NCBI GenBank assembly: GCA_013176395.1
Contig: JABMLP010000036.1
Span: 150,387 to 214,386, forward strand
Length of the DNA stretch: 64,000 nucleotides
Source: Venturia oleaginea
Lineage: Eukaryota > Ascomycota > Dothideomycetes > Venturiales > Venturiaceae
Direction of reading: 5' to 3'
Shown here: positions 1 through 10,406 of the stretch, piece after piece
Layout of the letters: every line of letters begins with the position of its first letter
How positions within the stretch are numbered: position 1 is the first letter of the stretch
Notes under the pieces: generated by a model
Database searches by the model: none
Seen by the model: only the letters and a program-made list of their open reading frames with translations
Told to the model about the DNA's origin: nothing
Made by a program: the position numbers and the translations under genes

Positions 1-25
1 TGCCCATAACATTACCCCCCTCCTT
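1..25 (-). repeat. First 11 bases of the 3' LTR plus polypurine tract of the left gypsy element
   Basis: Read on the minus strand, positions 25-15 give AAGGAGGGGGG, a polypurine tract. Next come TAA (14-12) and TGTTATGGGCA (11-1). The same 11 bases are the outer end of the 5' LTR at 5434-5444, so the window edge lies 11 bases inside the 3' LTR. The pol stop codon (24-26) overlaps the tract. The other LTR bases are outside the window. Confidence 0.8.
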
Positions 26-1465
26 ACCGGGTGTGCAGGACTAAAGAGGGTGTGGTAGGTGGGATAATTAAACAGACAAACGCCATACATCGCTTCTGCC
101 AGCTTGTAGCAGATTCGAAGGCGCTGGCCACCGCTACTCGGTTTCTTCGGGCCCCTGTTTGAGCTCCTATATCTTCGCCGACACCGTCGCCCTTGCCATA
201 CTCTGCCTCGAAGCGGTTTAAGTCCTCGACTTCTGTAAATAATGAACGTGGCTGCCAATCGGGATCTGCATAGCCTTTCCATTTGATTAATAACTGACGA
301 ACCCAGCCTCGCCCAACCCGTTTCTTCTCTGCGCGAAGTATACGTTCTACTTCAAACTCAGTCTCTGTTTCTTCGGTTTGAGGCACTAATGGTGGCGGCT
401 GGGTATCATCGGATTCTTGTGAGGGCAGTGTGTCGGTTGCGGCTCGGCGGAGTAGGTCAACGTGGAAACGGTTATGGATACCACTTGGCAGGTCAGCCAG
501 CTCGTATACCATCGGGGAGATCTGGTTCTCGACAGTGTATTTGGCTTGCGTCCACGACAGTTTCTTTGATAGCTGCGGAGTATTGATATTCCTAAGGTTC
601 AACCAGACTTTGTCGCCCTTTTTTAACGTTTCGGCAGCTTGACGTGACCTGTTGGCGTCGTTCTCCATCTTCTGCTGGGACCAGGCCATCGCTGCCTGTG
701 CATATTCTTGTGCCTCTTCTATTCGTTGCACAAAGGTCTCGGCATCGGCTGTTGGTGAGTTACTGGGTGAGATTCGTTGTACTTTCTGGATTGGTTCCGC
801 ATGGTAGCCGTGGGTTAGATAGAATGGACTCATCCCTGTGACTGAAGAGTCACGATTGTTCAGTGCTAACATAGCCGTAGGTAGTAGCGTTGGCCAGTCT
901 AGTTGGGAGTATGCGATGAAGGCGCGGAGATAGCGTAGAACTTCCTGGTTCATACGCTCGGTCGCGCCATCGGTCTGTGGATGAAAGGCTGTAGAGAGTC
1001 TCTGCTCAATCTTTGTAAGTTCGCAAAGCTTCCTCCAAAAACGACCTGTCCAATTGCTGCCTCTGTCCGACGTCAATGCCATGGGAAATCCGTGGTAGCG
1101 ATAGTGGCATTGTAAGAACCTTTTCGCGCACTCTTTGGCGCTCATTGTAGTCATAGCCTCCAACGTAACACTTTTGAGGAGGCGATCTGTGATAACCATG
1201 AGGTATTTTGGGCCGTTTTCCTCCGCGGGCAAATCAGTCATGAAATCGATTGATAGCTCGCTGTGGAAGCGGGCCGGGATTGGAAGTGGTTTCAGAAGAC
1301 CTCGCTTCTTATCACGCCATATTCCTGTTCTCCCACATACGTCGCAATTACGTACAAACTGCCGGACTGTCTTGTATTGTTGGGGCCAAAAGAAACTTCT
1401 GGATAGAATCGCAAGCGTGCTATCTCTCCCTGGGTGTTGTTGGAAGGAGTATCCTCATGCTATGG
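24..1465 (-). pseudogene. Ty3/gypsy integrase with C-terminal chromodomain (end of pol)
   Basis: Last part of the pol polyprotein. It would insert the cDNA copy of the element into the genome. A zinc-binding HHCC start is visible (HPGRD..., then RNCDVCGR). The integrase core follows, with the first Asp in SIDFMTDLP/ITDRLLKS, the second Asp in TSDRGSNW and the Glu in DGATERMNQ. A chromodomain (FEVERILRAEKK...LIKWKGY) ends the protein and in such elements steers integration towards methylated H3K9 chromatin. A 29-base insertion at 1437-1465 separates SHVTG from HPGRD. It brings a stop and shifts the frame relative to the RNase H part. Only the downstream 405 codons from 1241 are open from an ATG. 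Confidence 0.85.
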
Positions 1466-2338
1466 TCCAGTAACATGGGAATCGTGAGTTTGTTGGACCA
1501 GCGTTGTTCGCAGCGGTTCCCAATCTGGTACCCATAGGATCCCTCTTCTCGTGACCGCGCCGTGGTCGTCTACTTCGCATTCGGGTAGCTGTACCGACAA
1601 CTTGAGCTCTGGAGGAAAGGAACGTTCGCCAGTAACTATAGCCGTATGAATAGCTTCGTAGGATTGGTCCTCTGCTATTGCGCGATCCCAGAGAAGTTGT
1701 AACTCTGGTTTCTCGAAAAGATCGCATCCTTTTGCAACTGACCGGTTTTGACCGTACCTAGTAGTGGACCGGTGTTGACCGTTTTCGGCAGTCAGCTGGT
1801 GTCGACCGTCCAGTCCAGTATTTTGCTGGGGCTCCCGTATAACGTCCCATGTACTATTGGATGTATTCGGTGTATTGACTGGGCAGATAAGGGCTTGTAT
1901 TGCGATTGTTTCGGTCGTCCTCTCGGAAAGAGGAGGAAGCCATTCGTCCTTGATCAACTGGGCCACTCGCCCTTGTAGTCTCTCGTCGTTCTTGTCATGT
2001 GGCATATCTTGATGTCTTCTTGATAGTGCGTCTGGTCTTTGCGCTAGTTTTCCGGCGCGAAATTCCAGCTGGAATTGGTACTCAGATAGAATTAGCGACC
2101 ATCTTGCTTGTCTCTCTGACAAACGCTGCGCTGTCATAAAGTAGCGGAGATTCTTGTGATCGGTAAGGACTTTGAAAGGTGCTGCAACACTGCGTAGTTC
2201 TCCTCTCCAGTGTTCAATGGACTTGATTACTGCCAGTAATTCCTTATCGTGAATCTCGTAGTTACATTCAGCCGCAGTGAGCTTGCGGGAGAAGTATGCT
2301 ACTGGTCGTAGTTTTCCTTTCATATCCTTCTGCGACAA
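1460..2338 (-). pseudogene. Ty3/gypsy RNase H domain and connector of pol
   Basis: Encodes the RNase H domain that removes the RNA strand during reverse transcription, then the linker towards integrase. Seen in order: RPVAYFSRKL, YEIHDKELLAVI (catalytic Glu region), FKVLTDHKNLRYF (Asp) and LEFRAGKLAQRPDALSRR, the usual gypsy end of this domain. The reading frame differs from the reverse transcriptase before it; the break is a small indel near 2340 in the CDCSGYALGG stretch. It ends at a stop inside the inserted bases 1437-1465. It is part of the same polyprotein as its neighbours and not a separate gene. Confidence 0.85.
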
Positions 2339-2339
2339 C

Positions 2340-3090
2340 GTGTCCTCCCAGCGCGTAGCCAGAGCAGTCGCACTCGAGTACCGTATCCAGGTCTGGATTC
2401 CAGCGAGCCAGTATTGGGGCGGAGATGAATAGCTCCTTCAAGACTTGAAAGGCGTTCTCATGTTCTTTGTTCCAGACAAAAGCGACGGCCTTCCGTGTTA
2501 ACTTGATTAAGGGGTCGGAGAGCTCTGAGAAGTTGTCGATGAAGTCTCGGTAGAAATTTGCAAAGCCTAGGAAGGAGCGTACGCCTGTGACATTGACTGG
2601 AGCCTCCCATTCTTTAATCGCGGCAACTTTCTCTGGGTCGACTTTGATCCCTTCTCCTGCAGTGATAATGAACCCCAGATATTTGACCTCCTGAACAGCA
2701 AACTCGCACTTGCTTAAGTCTAGCCGAAGTCCAGCAGTCTTGAGCTTGGCAAGAATTTGGTTAACCTTAACCATGTGATCCAGATAGTCGCCGTCGCTCC
2801 ATATCAAGACATCGTCCATGTAGGCTGAACAGCAGATATCTAGGGATTCCCGTAGGACTCCGTTGATGTATCGTTGAAAGCTCGCGGGTGCGCCAGCTAG
2901 TCCGAAGGGGGTAACTAGCCATTCGAATAGTCCAAATCGAGTGCGAAAAGCCGTTTTCCACTCATCGCCGTGCTTGATGCGGAGCCGATGGAATGCCGCT
3001 CTGACGTCAAGTTTGGTGTACCAACGCGCTGTTGCTAGATTTCGTAGGGTTTCTCGGATGAGTGGCAATGGGTAGCGGTACCGATCGAGT
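2340..3090 (-). pseudogene. Ty3/gypsy reverse transcriptase core
   Basis: Reverse transcriptase fingers and palm of the pol polyprotein. [13 protein letters not shown] holds the first catalytic Asp. [17 protein letters not shown] is the conserved loop, and [11 protein letters not shown] carries the YMDD active site, intact here. The thumb and connection region (GFANFYRDFI) follow. The frame is changed from the preceding protease/RT-N segment near 3090, where GAC of the other copy (63120) is lost and bases are altered, and again near 2340. With those two small indels undone the domain would be continuous, so the element is young but not autonomous as written. Confidence 0.88.
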
Positions 3091-4131
3091 GAGTCGATTC
3101 AGTGCCCGATAGTCTACACACATCCGAATGCCTCTACCTGGTTTCCTTACAAATAAGACTGGGGCTGCCGCTGGTGAGTTGCTGGCGCGTATCCAGCCCT
3201 TGTCCATATAGTCCGAAAGTGTTTTTCGTAGGACTAATAGCTCTTCCCTCGACATGCCGTATAATGGGCTCCAAGGAACTTCTGCCTCGCGACCTTGTTC
3301 ATCTCGTATCAATTCGATAACGTGATCGCGACCCTCTTGATGGGGCGCGATCTCTCCGTCTTCGTCGTCGAGAAAGGCATCAGCATGCTCTGCTATTTCT
3401 TCTGGTATCTCTTGTCGGATTTCTTCCTCAGTCTTTCTCTGTTTTCTTTCTGCTAACTTGCTTAGGGCCTTGTTGATATCCGACCTCGAGATAGCCAGCA
3501 CTTGTGTACCATCCGGTCCATCTCTTCTCAACCGTCGCTGGGCCCTTCCAACAATAGCTGCAAATACAGATCCTGACACTAGACAAGCCGCCCGCACGTG
3601 AGCGAGCCGGTCTCGCGCTTTGGTGTTCTGTTCTAGCCACCCCTTTTCTCTTACCGTGATGCGCTGGGATCCTTGACCAATAAGCAGCTTTCTCTTAGCT
3701 GCTATATATCGCACCCAGTTTCTCTCTGCCCATGCCTTGCCTAGGATAATAGGGAAGCTCAATCCTTTCACTATATACCCATAGACTCGCTCTGCTCGAC
3801 CATCAATGTCGATCGTAGCGTAGGTCATGTGCGTAATACGGAGGTCTTCTCCGTTCTCGTGGCTCTCTTTAGCCAGTGCCAATTGTTTGGTGTCAATTGG
3901 GATGCGCGGTAGACGATGTGTTTGGACACTCTTCTCGCTGAAAGCAGCATAAGGGAGGCAGCCGTTATCAAAGAAGGATTCGGTGAAAGAAGTTCCATTG
4001 ATCAAGGTATCTATCAAGAAGGGTGTACTTTCCATCCTATCCTTTGCTGCTTTGATTTCTCTTATGCCTGGTAGCTTTGTAATGTCTTCGCCATGTACAT
4101 CTACTTCAGACCCTCGTGCGCGACGATGCAC
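3007..4131 (-). pseudogene. Ty3/gypsy protease-like region and N-terminal reverse transcriptase
   Basis: The N-terminal third looks like the retroviral-type aspartic protease of fungal gypsy elements. ESFFDNGCLPYAAF stands where the DTG/DSG site is expected, and PIILGKAWAERN resembles the second hairpin. This protease call is weaker than the others because the catalytic triplet reads DNG. Downstream, [34 protein letters not shown] and [14 protein letters not shown] are the typical start of a gypsy reverse transcriptase. The frame breaks at the following TRSDRYPLP motif near 3090. It is separated from gag by only a few bases. Confidence 0.75.
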
Positions 4132-4139
4132 AAGGGTAG

Positions 4140-5234
4140 CTAGTTTTCCGACTCTGATGAGGCTTCCTGTAGGGAGTCATCGGTATGCTGTGTGATTACC
4201 GCAGTGACCTGAGTCTTTGGACGTGTTGCTGGTCGGAATTCGCATACGTTCGGGTGGTGCTTGGGCTTCTTACAGCGCCCGCATTTGCCCGCTTGTATAA
4301 GTGCCAAGAACTCTGTTTGGGATCGCCATTTCGCTCTAGGTCGTCGGTTCTTCTTCGCATCCTTTCCGAGTGTATCGACCCGAGCTATCAGTGCTGCGAT
4401 CTGCGCTGAAAGGGCGTTGATGCCAGTCATTTCGACATCGCCTTCTGCGTCACGACTGACTGTTTGGGGTGATTGTGGCCTCCCTCGAGTCGTTGGCGTC
4501 TCCTTATCCGTACTTGGATAGCGGCGTTGGTGGGATAGAGCCTCTGTCTTCGTCGCGAAGTACTGTACATCTTTTACGTAAGTGTCGTAGTCGTCCCTGG
4601 ACAATCGCACTGATTTCAAGGTCTGTTGGAGGGAGTAGTTGAGCGCGTTGTTCATGATAGTGATCTTTGAGGCTCTTTGCGGCGCTAGGGATCCAGCTTG
4701 CGATGTCAGTTGTTCGAACTGCTGGCGGAAGTCTTCGAACGGTTGTCTGCTGCCTTGGCTAATCTTGTTCAGCTCGTCGAGAGCTTTAGCTTCCGCTTCA
4801 TGATCTAAGAACTTGTCGTCCATATGCTTGATAAAGGACTCGGGTTCGTAGTTATCATGTTGCTCTCCATTGCTTAGCCATTGGATGACGCGTTGTTGTT
4901 TCTCTGTCGGAAGCCCGTTGAAGATGTTCGCGCATATTCCTTGATTGCTTCCAAGCTTCCCATTTTCAACAGTGATTTTTGTCTTGATCTGCCATCTGAA
5001 CAGCGTGTAGTTGTCTCTTTTCCCGTCCCATTTAGGCCATGCAATAGCTTTTGCACCGATGTTCCCATCAACACTGACTGCGGTCAGAGCTGCCACCAAT
5101 TGTTGTACGGTGTCAGGCGAATTTGCTCGAGCCATTGAGAGTTTGTCGATTCCTTGCGTAATGCTCGCGATTGGGTCGTCGTTGGTAATAGGGGTGTAGG
5201 TTGTAGGAGTCGATAGGGTACTGTTGCTACGCAT
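4140..5234 (-). CDS. Ty3/gypsy Gag-like protein
   Basis: Structural protein of the retrotransposon particle, about 364 residues from the first ATG (5234-5232); an upstream GTG at 5243 is in frame but an unlikely start. The central part (PKWDGKRDNYTLFRWQIKT... FEDFRQQFEQLTSQAG) is the capsid-like region of fungal gypsy elements. Near the C-terminus lies one zinc knuckle, CGRCKKPKHHPNVC, spacing C-x2-C-x4-H-x4-C, for binding RNA. It is open throughout, unlike the copy at 60805, which has a frameshift. Pol follows in another frame a few bases later, so Pol would need frameshifting or re-initiation. Confidence 0.82.
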   Translation of the reverse strand: MRSNSTLSTPTTYTPITNDDPIASITQGIDKLSMARANSPDTVQQLVAALTAVSVDGNIGAKAIAWPKWDGKRDNYTLFRWQIKTKITVENGKLGSNQGICANIFNGLPTEKQQRVIQWLSNGEQHDNYEPESFIKHMDDKFLDHEAEAKALDELNKISQGSRQPFEDFRQQFEQLTSQAGSLAPQRASKITIMNNALNYSLQQTLKSVRLSRDDYDTYVKDVQYFATKTEALSHQRRYPSTDKETPTTRGRPQSPQTVSRDAEGDVEMTGINALSAQIAALIARVDTLGKDAKKNRRPRAKWRSQTEFLALIQAGKCGRCKKPKHHPNVCEFRPATRPKTQVTAVITQHTDDSLQEASSESEN

Positions 5235-5250
5235 CAAGTACACCTAGGTT

Positions 5251-5444
5251 TGTAAAGAACTGAATCTATATTACGGGACGGTAGCTGGAAAGACGCAGCA
5301 TACTCGTAGCCAAAGATTGTTTAGATTCAGTTAAAGAGTGAAGGTATCTACAAACAGAGAACCTCAATGAGATTCTTTCTCTATACTAGGCTCAATCAGG
5401 CTTAGGCTCTTAGCCTATACCAACCATGGGCCATGCCCATAACA
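5251..5444 (-). repeat. 5' LTR of the left gypsy element (about 194 bp)
   Basis: The outer end reads TGTTATGGGCATGGCCCATG on the minus strand and is confirmed by the same first 11 bases at the window start. The inner end is placed at TTTACA just before gag; it follows the TG...CA rule but is not proven, since the 3' LTR is off the window. Most of the same sequence is present at 60606-60789. If correct this is a short LTR. Confidence 0.65.
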
Positions 5445-5636
5445 GGCCAGAGGTATAAACCTGAAGAGCGAGATCAATTTTACCTTCTTCTTGAACGGCT
5501 ATCGAGGTGGCCCACTCGCTTGGGTGGCCCACTTGCTTGTTAAGTACGTTATATACATAATCAGTAACCAGCAACACAAAACCCCACATCCCCAACCAAC
5601 AAAGACGAGATGAAAACTCAGTAAAATCAACCAGTA

Positions 5637-6331
5637 TGTTACGGGGAACTCGTTTCTCAACACAGTTGATTATGTCAAGACTTTCTTGACACCTGTGTTC
5701 TCTTGTTCTGGTCCGCGGGTTTGGGGTAAGGGCAATATCAGTCTGGAAGTACTTACCTTAAGTACCTTCCCTTGCTCAGGTTCTTTGGAGGCTCACTAGA
5801 TCCTAGCCGTTCGATGTATCTCCCAATTCAATTGTCGTCTAACCGATTTGATCCTCAGATCAATCCTGAACGCTTGTCGGTTAGTATGAAGGTTGGGGGT
5901 GGGCTTGCTTCGTGTGCATATGACTTGTGCTTGATTGTATCTAAGTAAAAGGTCGTTACTGTAGTAGGTTGAAGAAGCTCCTATGTGAGAAACATAACAT
6001 GAGATAACCACGAAGAGAGAAAGGAAAGTCCGTCCAACGTCCTCCCTATATACCCTTCTGGTTCTGGGTGCCAAGGTGTATTCCCACACCTCTTGGTTCT
6101 TCCCACACTTCCCACACTGTGGGCAATGCCAAGTGCTGTGGGAACTGTGGGAATATCACGTGACTCCTGCACGTACTATTCTCTCTTAGGACTGACCTGG
6201 TTGCACCAGTCCCCTCTTGTGCGCCCACCGGATTCCACTCCACATCAGTCCTAACAACAACTTCTTGTTATCCAACCATCCTCTGCAAGTCCCGCTGTCC
6301 CTGCTCTTCGGTCTTGAGGTGATCTGTAACA
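5637..6331. repeat. Solo LTR, 695 bp, with 5-bp target duplication
   Basis: Starts TGTTACGGGG and ends ATCTGTAACA (inverted TGTTAC/GTAACA ends). It is flanked by CAGTA on both sides (5632-5636 and 6332-6336), the 5-bp duplication of an LTR retrotransposon. No internal pol is present, so it is a solo LTR left after LTR-LTR recombination. A second copy of the same length is at 43651-44345, with about four differences, all transitions. The parent family cannot be named from this window. Confidence 0.9.
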
Positions 6332-6976
6332 CAGTAGCCCAAAACAAAAGCCTAATAAACCCAGTCGCCAAGTCTGAGAACTCTATCAACGTGGCTGGAT
6401 ACTACCTCCCTCTATTCAAGCCTTGGAAAGAAAAATCGGAAATCAGAAAACCAATTCAAACCCACCAGAAGAAAAAATCCAAACCACGGTTTCTTTCGAT
6501 TCCCATCACCCCTACGAAATAGACGTGGATGCTTAATGGAAATTCTCACAGCCACTACGACAATTTTGTAGGCGTAGATGTGATCATACGTGCGCGCTCT
6601 GAGGAACGGCCGTGCTATTCTAATCAGGGGAGGAATAGTAATCTCAAAGTTTACAGGGGTAAAGGCCTTTCGTTTCAACGCCAAGTGTCCACTTCTTTTT
6701 CGCAGAGGCAATAATACTCCGAATCCCAAATCACAAAGAGTAGTGAGGGGAAGATCTAGTAGGCCGGAAATACGCGGTAATTCTGTCGTATAACACAAAA
6801 TATTCGATTGCTTTTACGATCTGTCTAGATAAGATCTGTGGTATCTCCCTTGCCAAACGGAACCATGACTCCCGTCCGTGTATCTATCTATACCCCATAA
6901 ACTCCACTTCAAAAGTCCCAAATCTATTTGCCATGACCGAGCCCCATAATCAGGAAATCTCTATGTCATTCCCCAT
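6332..6976. other. Intergenic, no gene seen
   Basis: This lies between the solo LTR and the 3' end of the TBC-domain gene. Open frames here are short and have no recognisable motif or biased composition. It probably includes the 3' UTR of the minus-strand gene that ends at 6977. Confidence 0.5.
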
Positions 6977-8134
6977 TCAAGGCTTTTTCTTTGCGAGCCA
7001 CCAGGCTAGGATACCGATTGCCACAGTGGCTCCCAACACAACTGCCGGTCGCTTGTGCATCTTCACGCTCTTCCTGATACTCTTGAGCAAGTCATCTCGC
7101 ATCTGCTTCTTCCTGATCTGCTCGGCTTGAGCCTCATGCCATTTGTGCCCGTCCTCAAAGGTCTGCCTCGCGAGTGCTTCGGGATCGCGTGTAGTCTTGA
7201 GAACACTATTCTTCGAAATGTAACTCCAGACCATCATGGGCAATTTCTCGGGCGGATGTGCCGTGAACAGCCTCTGAGCCGATTCAATCAATGCCTCCAA
7301 ATCCAGGTCTAGTGGTAACTTTGATAGTGTGTAATGAATCATGTCCTTCTCTTCCTCTGGATCCAGCCCCAGGAGCTCATCTTTGCGCGAGAGTACTATT
7401 GCAGCGAAGAGGTAGAGACTCATGACAGCCTCCCGTGCTAGCAGGAAGTCGTAGAGGCGTGCAATGTCGCTGTATTTTTGTATGTCGTGTGCGTACAGGG
7501 TTATGATGGCGGAGATGGCGAAGTACATGTGCTCAGGGAGGTGTCTGTACAGAAGGGGATCTGCAGCGTATATGATAGACGGGATGAGATTGAGTTGCGA
7601 TATGGAGCCAATGATCTTGGGGAGCATGAAGTCGCGGATTCGAAGGACAGAGAGGCGTCGGACGGCTGGGACTGAAAGGTCAGGGCCCAGAACGAGGAGA
7701 AAGACTTGTACGATGTCGTGGAAGCCTTGGAAGTAGCTGAGATATGGGTGGCGGCGGAGAACTTCGACGATGACATTGTAGAGCTGTCTCTTTCGTATGT
7801 CGAGTTGCCTTTCGGAATCGTGTTCTGGGTAGAAGCAGAAGGATCTGTCCACATCAAGCTGGACCTGATCCTCATCTCGATGCTTCGGCAGGTCCTCCCA
7901 TGGTGTCTCCTTGTCGGCATTGGACTCGAGGGATGTGGATGCTAACAGGACTGGCCATGCTCTCTTGCGCAAGTCGTCGTTCACCAGGCCATCTTTGGTG
8001 GTAGCTAGGTGGATGACGGATGCGAGGTCGTTGTCGTCACAAGCTCTTAGTATGGGTTTCAGCTTGATATGGTTTTTCTGATCTGGCGAGTCTTGCCTAG
8101 GCGTCGCTTGCTGGTGTTCAGGTTGGTCGGCCAT
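6977..8134 (-). CDS. TBC-domain Rab GTPase-activating protein, TBC1D20/Gyp8 type, tail-anchored
   Basis: Intronless gene, 385 residues. TBC proteins speed GTP hydrolysis by Rab GTPases with an Arg and a Gln finger. Both are visible: DVDRSFCFYP (Arg 97) and YFQG (Gln 136), preceded by LRKRAWPVLL at about 55-64. The C-terminus has one hydrophobic segment (about 364-381, VVLGATVAIGILAWWLA) followed by KKKP, a tail anchor with a dilysine-like end. That layout is known for TBC1D20 and yeast Gyp8, which act on Rab1/Ypt1-type GTPases at the ER. The ATG at 8134 is the first good start. Its upstream region runs 289 bp before meeting the 1.6-kb repeat at 8424. The family call is firm; the exact orthologue is inferred. 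Confidence 0.88.
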   Translation of the reverse strand: MADQPEHQQATPRQDSPDQKNHIKLKPILRACDDNDLASVIHLATTKDGLVNDDLRKRAWPVLLASTSLESNADKETPWEDLPKHRDEDQVQLDVDRSFCFYPEHDSERQLDIRKRQLYNVIVEVLRRHPYLSYFQGFHDIVQVFLLVLGPDLSVPAVRRLSVLRIRDFMLPKIIGSISQLNLIPSIIYAADPLLYRHLPEHMYFAISAIITLYAHDIQKYSDIARLYDFLLAREAVMSLYLFAAIVLSRKDELLGLDPEEEKDMIHYTLSKLPLDLDLEALIESAQRLFTAHPPEKLPMMVWSYISKNSVLKTTRDPEALARQTFEDGHKWHEAQAEQIRKKQMRDDLLKSIRKSVKMHKRPAVVLGATVAIGILAWWLAKKKP

Positions 8135-8423
8135 GGGATGCTGGTGGCCATTGTCTGCTTGTGTTTGTGGTCGAGTAAGCGTGTCTCAGCGAGCGTTCTT
8201 TCTTTGGAAGTACAACAGCAGCAATAGTTCAGTGAAAGGGGATAACATGTAATGGACTATTAATAGCAACTTATCATTCGAAAAGGGAGAAGACTCGGGA
8301 TAATTAACATGCGATGGCCGTAGTCATAGCCTGGTGTATTCGTGCAATACAGTCTTCTCGTGACAACAAAGGTGTAACACACCATATCGATGATTGCAGC
8401 TCTCATCCAATCAGATGCTGGCT

Positions 8424-10022
8424 GAAAACAGCACACACAGCGAGAACTCAATTTTTGGAATTTACAGAAGTATCATCTAAGGATCATCAAAACACCTCTG
8501 CCAGTGGCCGCTCCGGCCTCTAGAGGCCATCGCGCGTCCCTCAGCGTCGATGAGATATCTCTAGAGTCGCCGTCGCGGCCACGGCAGAGCAAGCAGACGA
8601 ATACATGAGCAAGCTACACGAACGATGCGTCCACCAAAGACAACAGCAACCATCTAGTCACTATCTCCCGGCTAGTCCATCACCCCAGATGACACTGCAA
8701 CGCTCCGAGTCGACGAGTCACTGCTAGAACGGCAATACCTTCAACACAACTCAAACACCAGACGCCCGGTGCGCAACAATCGGCACCACACACCACTGCA
8801 ACGACTAGACAACCTCTCCCAACGTCTTGGCAAACCGTCCTGCTACAAGCTGTTGCCCAGAGCCTTGAGCCTCTCCCCAAACTGTTGCCTCCCAGTTATG
8901 GCATTGGCAAGAGTAGGTGCGCGACACAGTAAGTAGTAAGGACGCATAGAAGGAGCCTATTGGCGGCAAGTTCCCTCCCTGTAAGCTAGCAGACGTAGCC
9001 TTGAGCCTCTCCCCAGACTGTTGCGTCCTAGTTATGGCATTGGCAAGAGTAGGTGCGCGATATAGCAAGCAGGGAGAGCGACTAGCAGCAGATAGGCTCC
9101 GACTATAAGACGACAGGTCTACAACACAATCGGTGCGACACGATACGGCAGCTGCTAGAGAACCTCATCTACTATCGTCTCCGCAAACCGTCCTACTGCA
9201 AGCTGATGTCCAGAGCCTTGAGCCTCTCCCCAAACTGTTGCGTCCCAGTTATGGCATTGGCAAGAGTAGGTGCGCAACACAGTAAGCAGTAAGGACGTAT
9301 AGAAGGAGCTTATTGGCGGCAAATCCCCTCCCTACAAGCCAGCAGACGTAGCCTTGAGCCTCTCCCCAGACTGTTGCGTCCCAGTTATGGCATTGGCAAG
9401 AGTAGGAGCGCGATATAGCAAGTAGGGAGAGCGACTAGCAGCAGATAGGCTCCGACTATAAGACGGCAGGTCTATAGCACGATCGGCGCCATACAATACG
9501 GCAGCTATCAGACAGCCTCGTCCACGGGCATACCCGGAGTATCACACCCAAGCAGCGAAATCACGACTACGATGGTTACTATTGTCTCCAGCATCACACA
9601 ACCAAATACACCGCCGCATAGGAATCTGGTGCAAGGCAACTTTCACAAGCAGAAACATACTTAGGGAACCCATTGGCCTTGAGGGATAAGGCGAAACAGA
9701 TAGACAAAGCTGAGCATTAGAGGGAGACTGTAGGTAGAAGGATAGCGAAACACGAGGCATTGCCTCTTGAGTCTACATAGCACAGATATACTAGCAGAAT
9801 AACCAGTATCTACAAGAGCCAGCGGGCATTTGGAGATACTGGTTAAGGGAAAAGAGGGAGGACGGAGGGGACAGCTGGTCTTGTTTCAGTGAACGGGGCG
9901 AAGTGGGGCGCGGTGGATTATATAATCTATCACGTGTCGGCTGTCTGATGAAGTCCTCCTAACCGGACATAGCTGCGTGATTAAGCGGCTGCAACCGAGT
10001 AGGATAAAATCAATCAATCAAT
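8424..10022 (+). mobile_element. 1.6-kb repeat with (CAAT)n tail, copy 1; likely non-autonomous retroelement
   Basis: Nearly identical to 46942-48545. The 3' end is a run of CAAT units, and the sequence CAATCAGATGCTGGCTG stands on both sides (8407-8423 and 10023-10039), a long variable target duplication as made by LINE machinery. Inside, a motif of about 65 bp starting AGCCTTGAGCCTCTCC occurs at 8861, 8997, 9213 and 9350. Spacings of 136, 216 and 137 show a 352-bp tandem duplication. No coding region of retroelement type was found. It sits between the divergent TBC and MMS1-like genes, about 0.3 kb from each. Confidence 0.8.
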
Positions 10023-10406
10023 CAATCAGATGCTGGCTGTCTCGTTGCTCACATTTGCCATCGGGCAGCAATCCTTCACGTCGACGTCCACCTGACGCAT
10101 TGTGCCTGACCACGCAGCCGTCACATCAGACGACGGAACTCTCACCGACATCTCCAATCAGAACCAGAAACCTGCCCAACCAACCAACCTGCAGATGTCG
10201 TTTAGCTCCGGACCGACCCGTTTCTGGCTTCCTCCCGTTCTTGACCTGTTCTGTGTAGCAAGGCTACGCGTGACAGAATCCCATGAATGGCTATTACAAC
10301 CTCACCTACAACCTCACCTATAGCCTCACCTACAACCTCCCTTCAACCCTCTTCGTTTCTGTACCGTGAAAAGCAACAGAGCCTCCTTTCGACGGGTCTC
10401 GACAAC

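Noticed and set aside
6412..6798. 128-codon minus-strand ORF next to the TBC gene
   Set aside because: No motif, odd composition and no start context. Most likely chance in 3' flanking DNA.
8861..9420. Regularly spaced direct repeats that could suggest a CRISPR array
   Set aside because: The 65-bp units have spacings 136, 216 and 137, show internal divergence, and belong to a 352-bp duplication inside a eukaryotic mobile repeat.
9542..9760. Minus-strand ORF whose start (MPRVSLSFYLQSP) resembles one at 29949 in copy 4 of the repeat
   Set aside because: The two stretches match because the DNA is the same repeat. Differences are not biased to third positions, so there is no sign of coding constraint.
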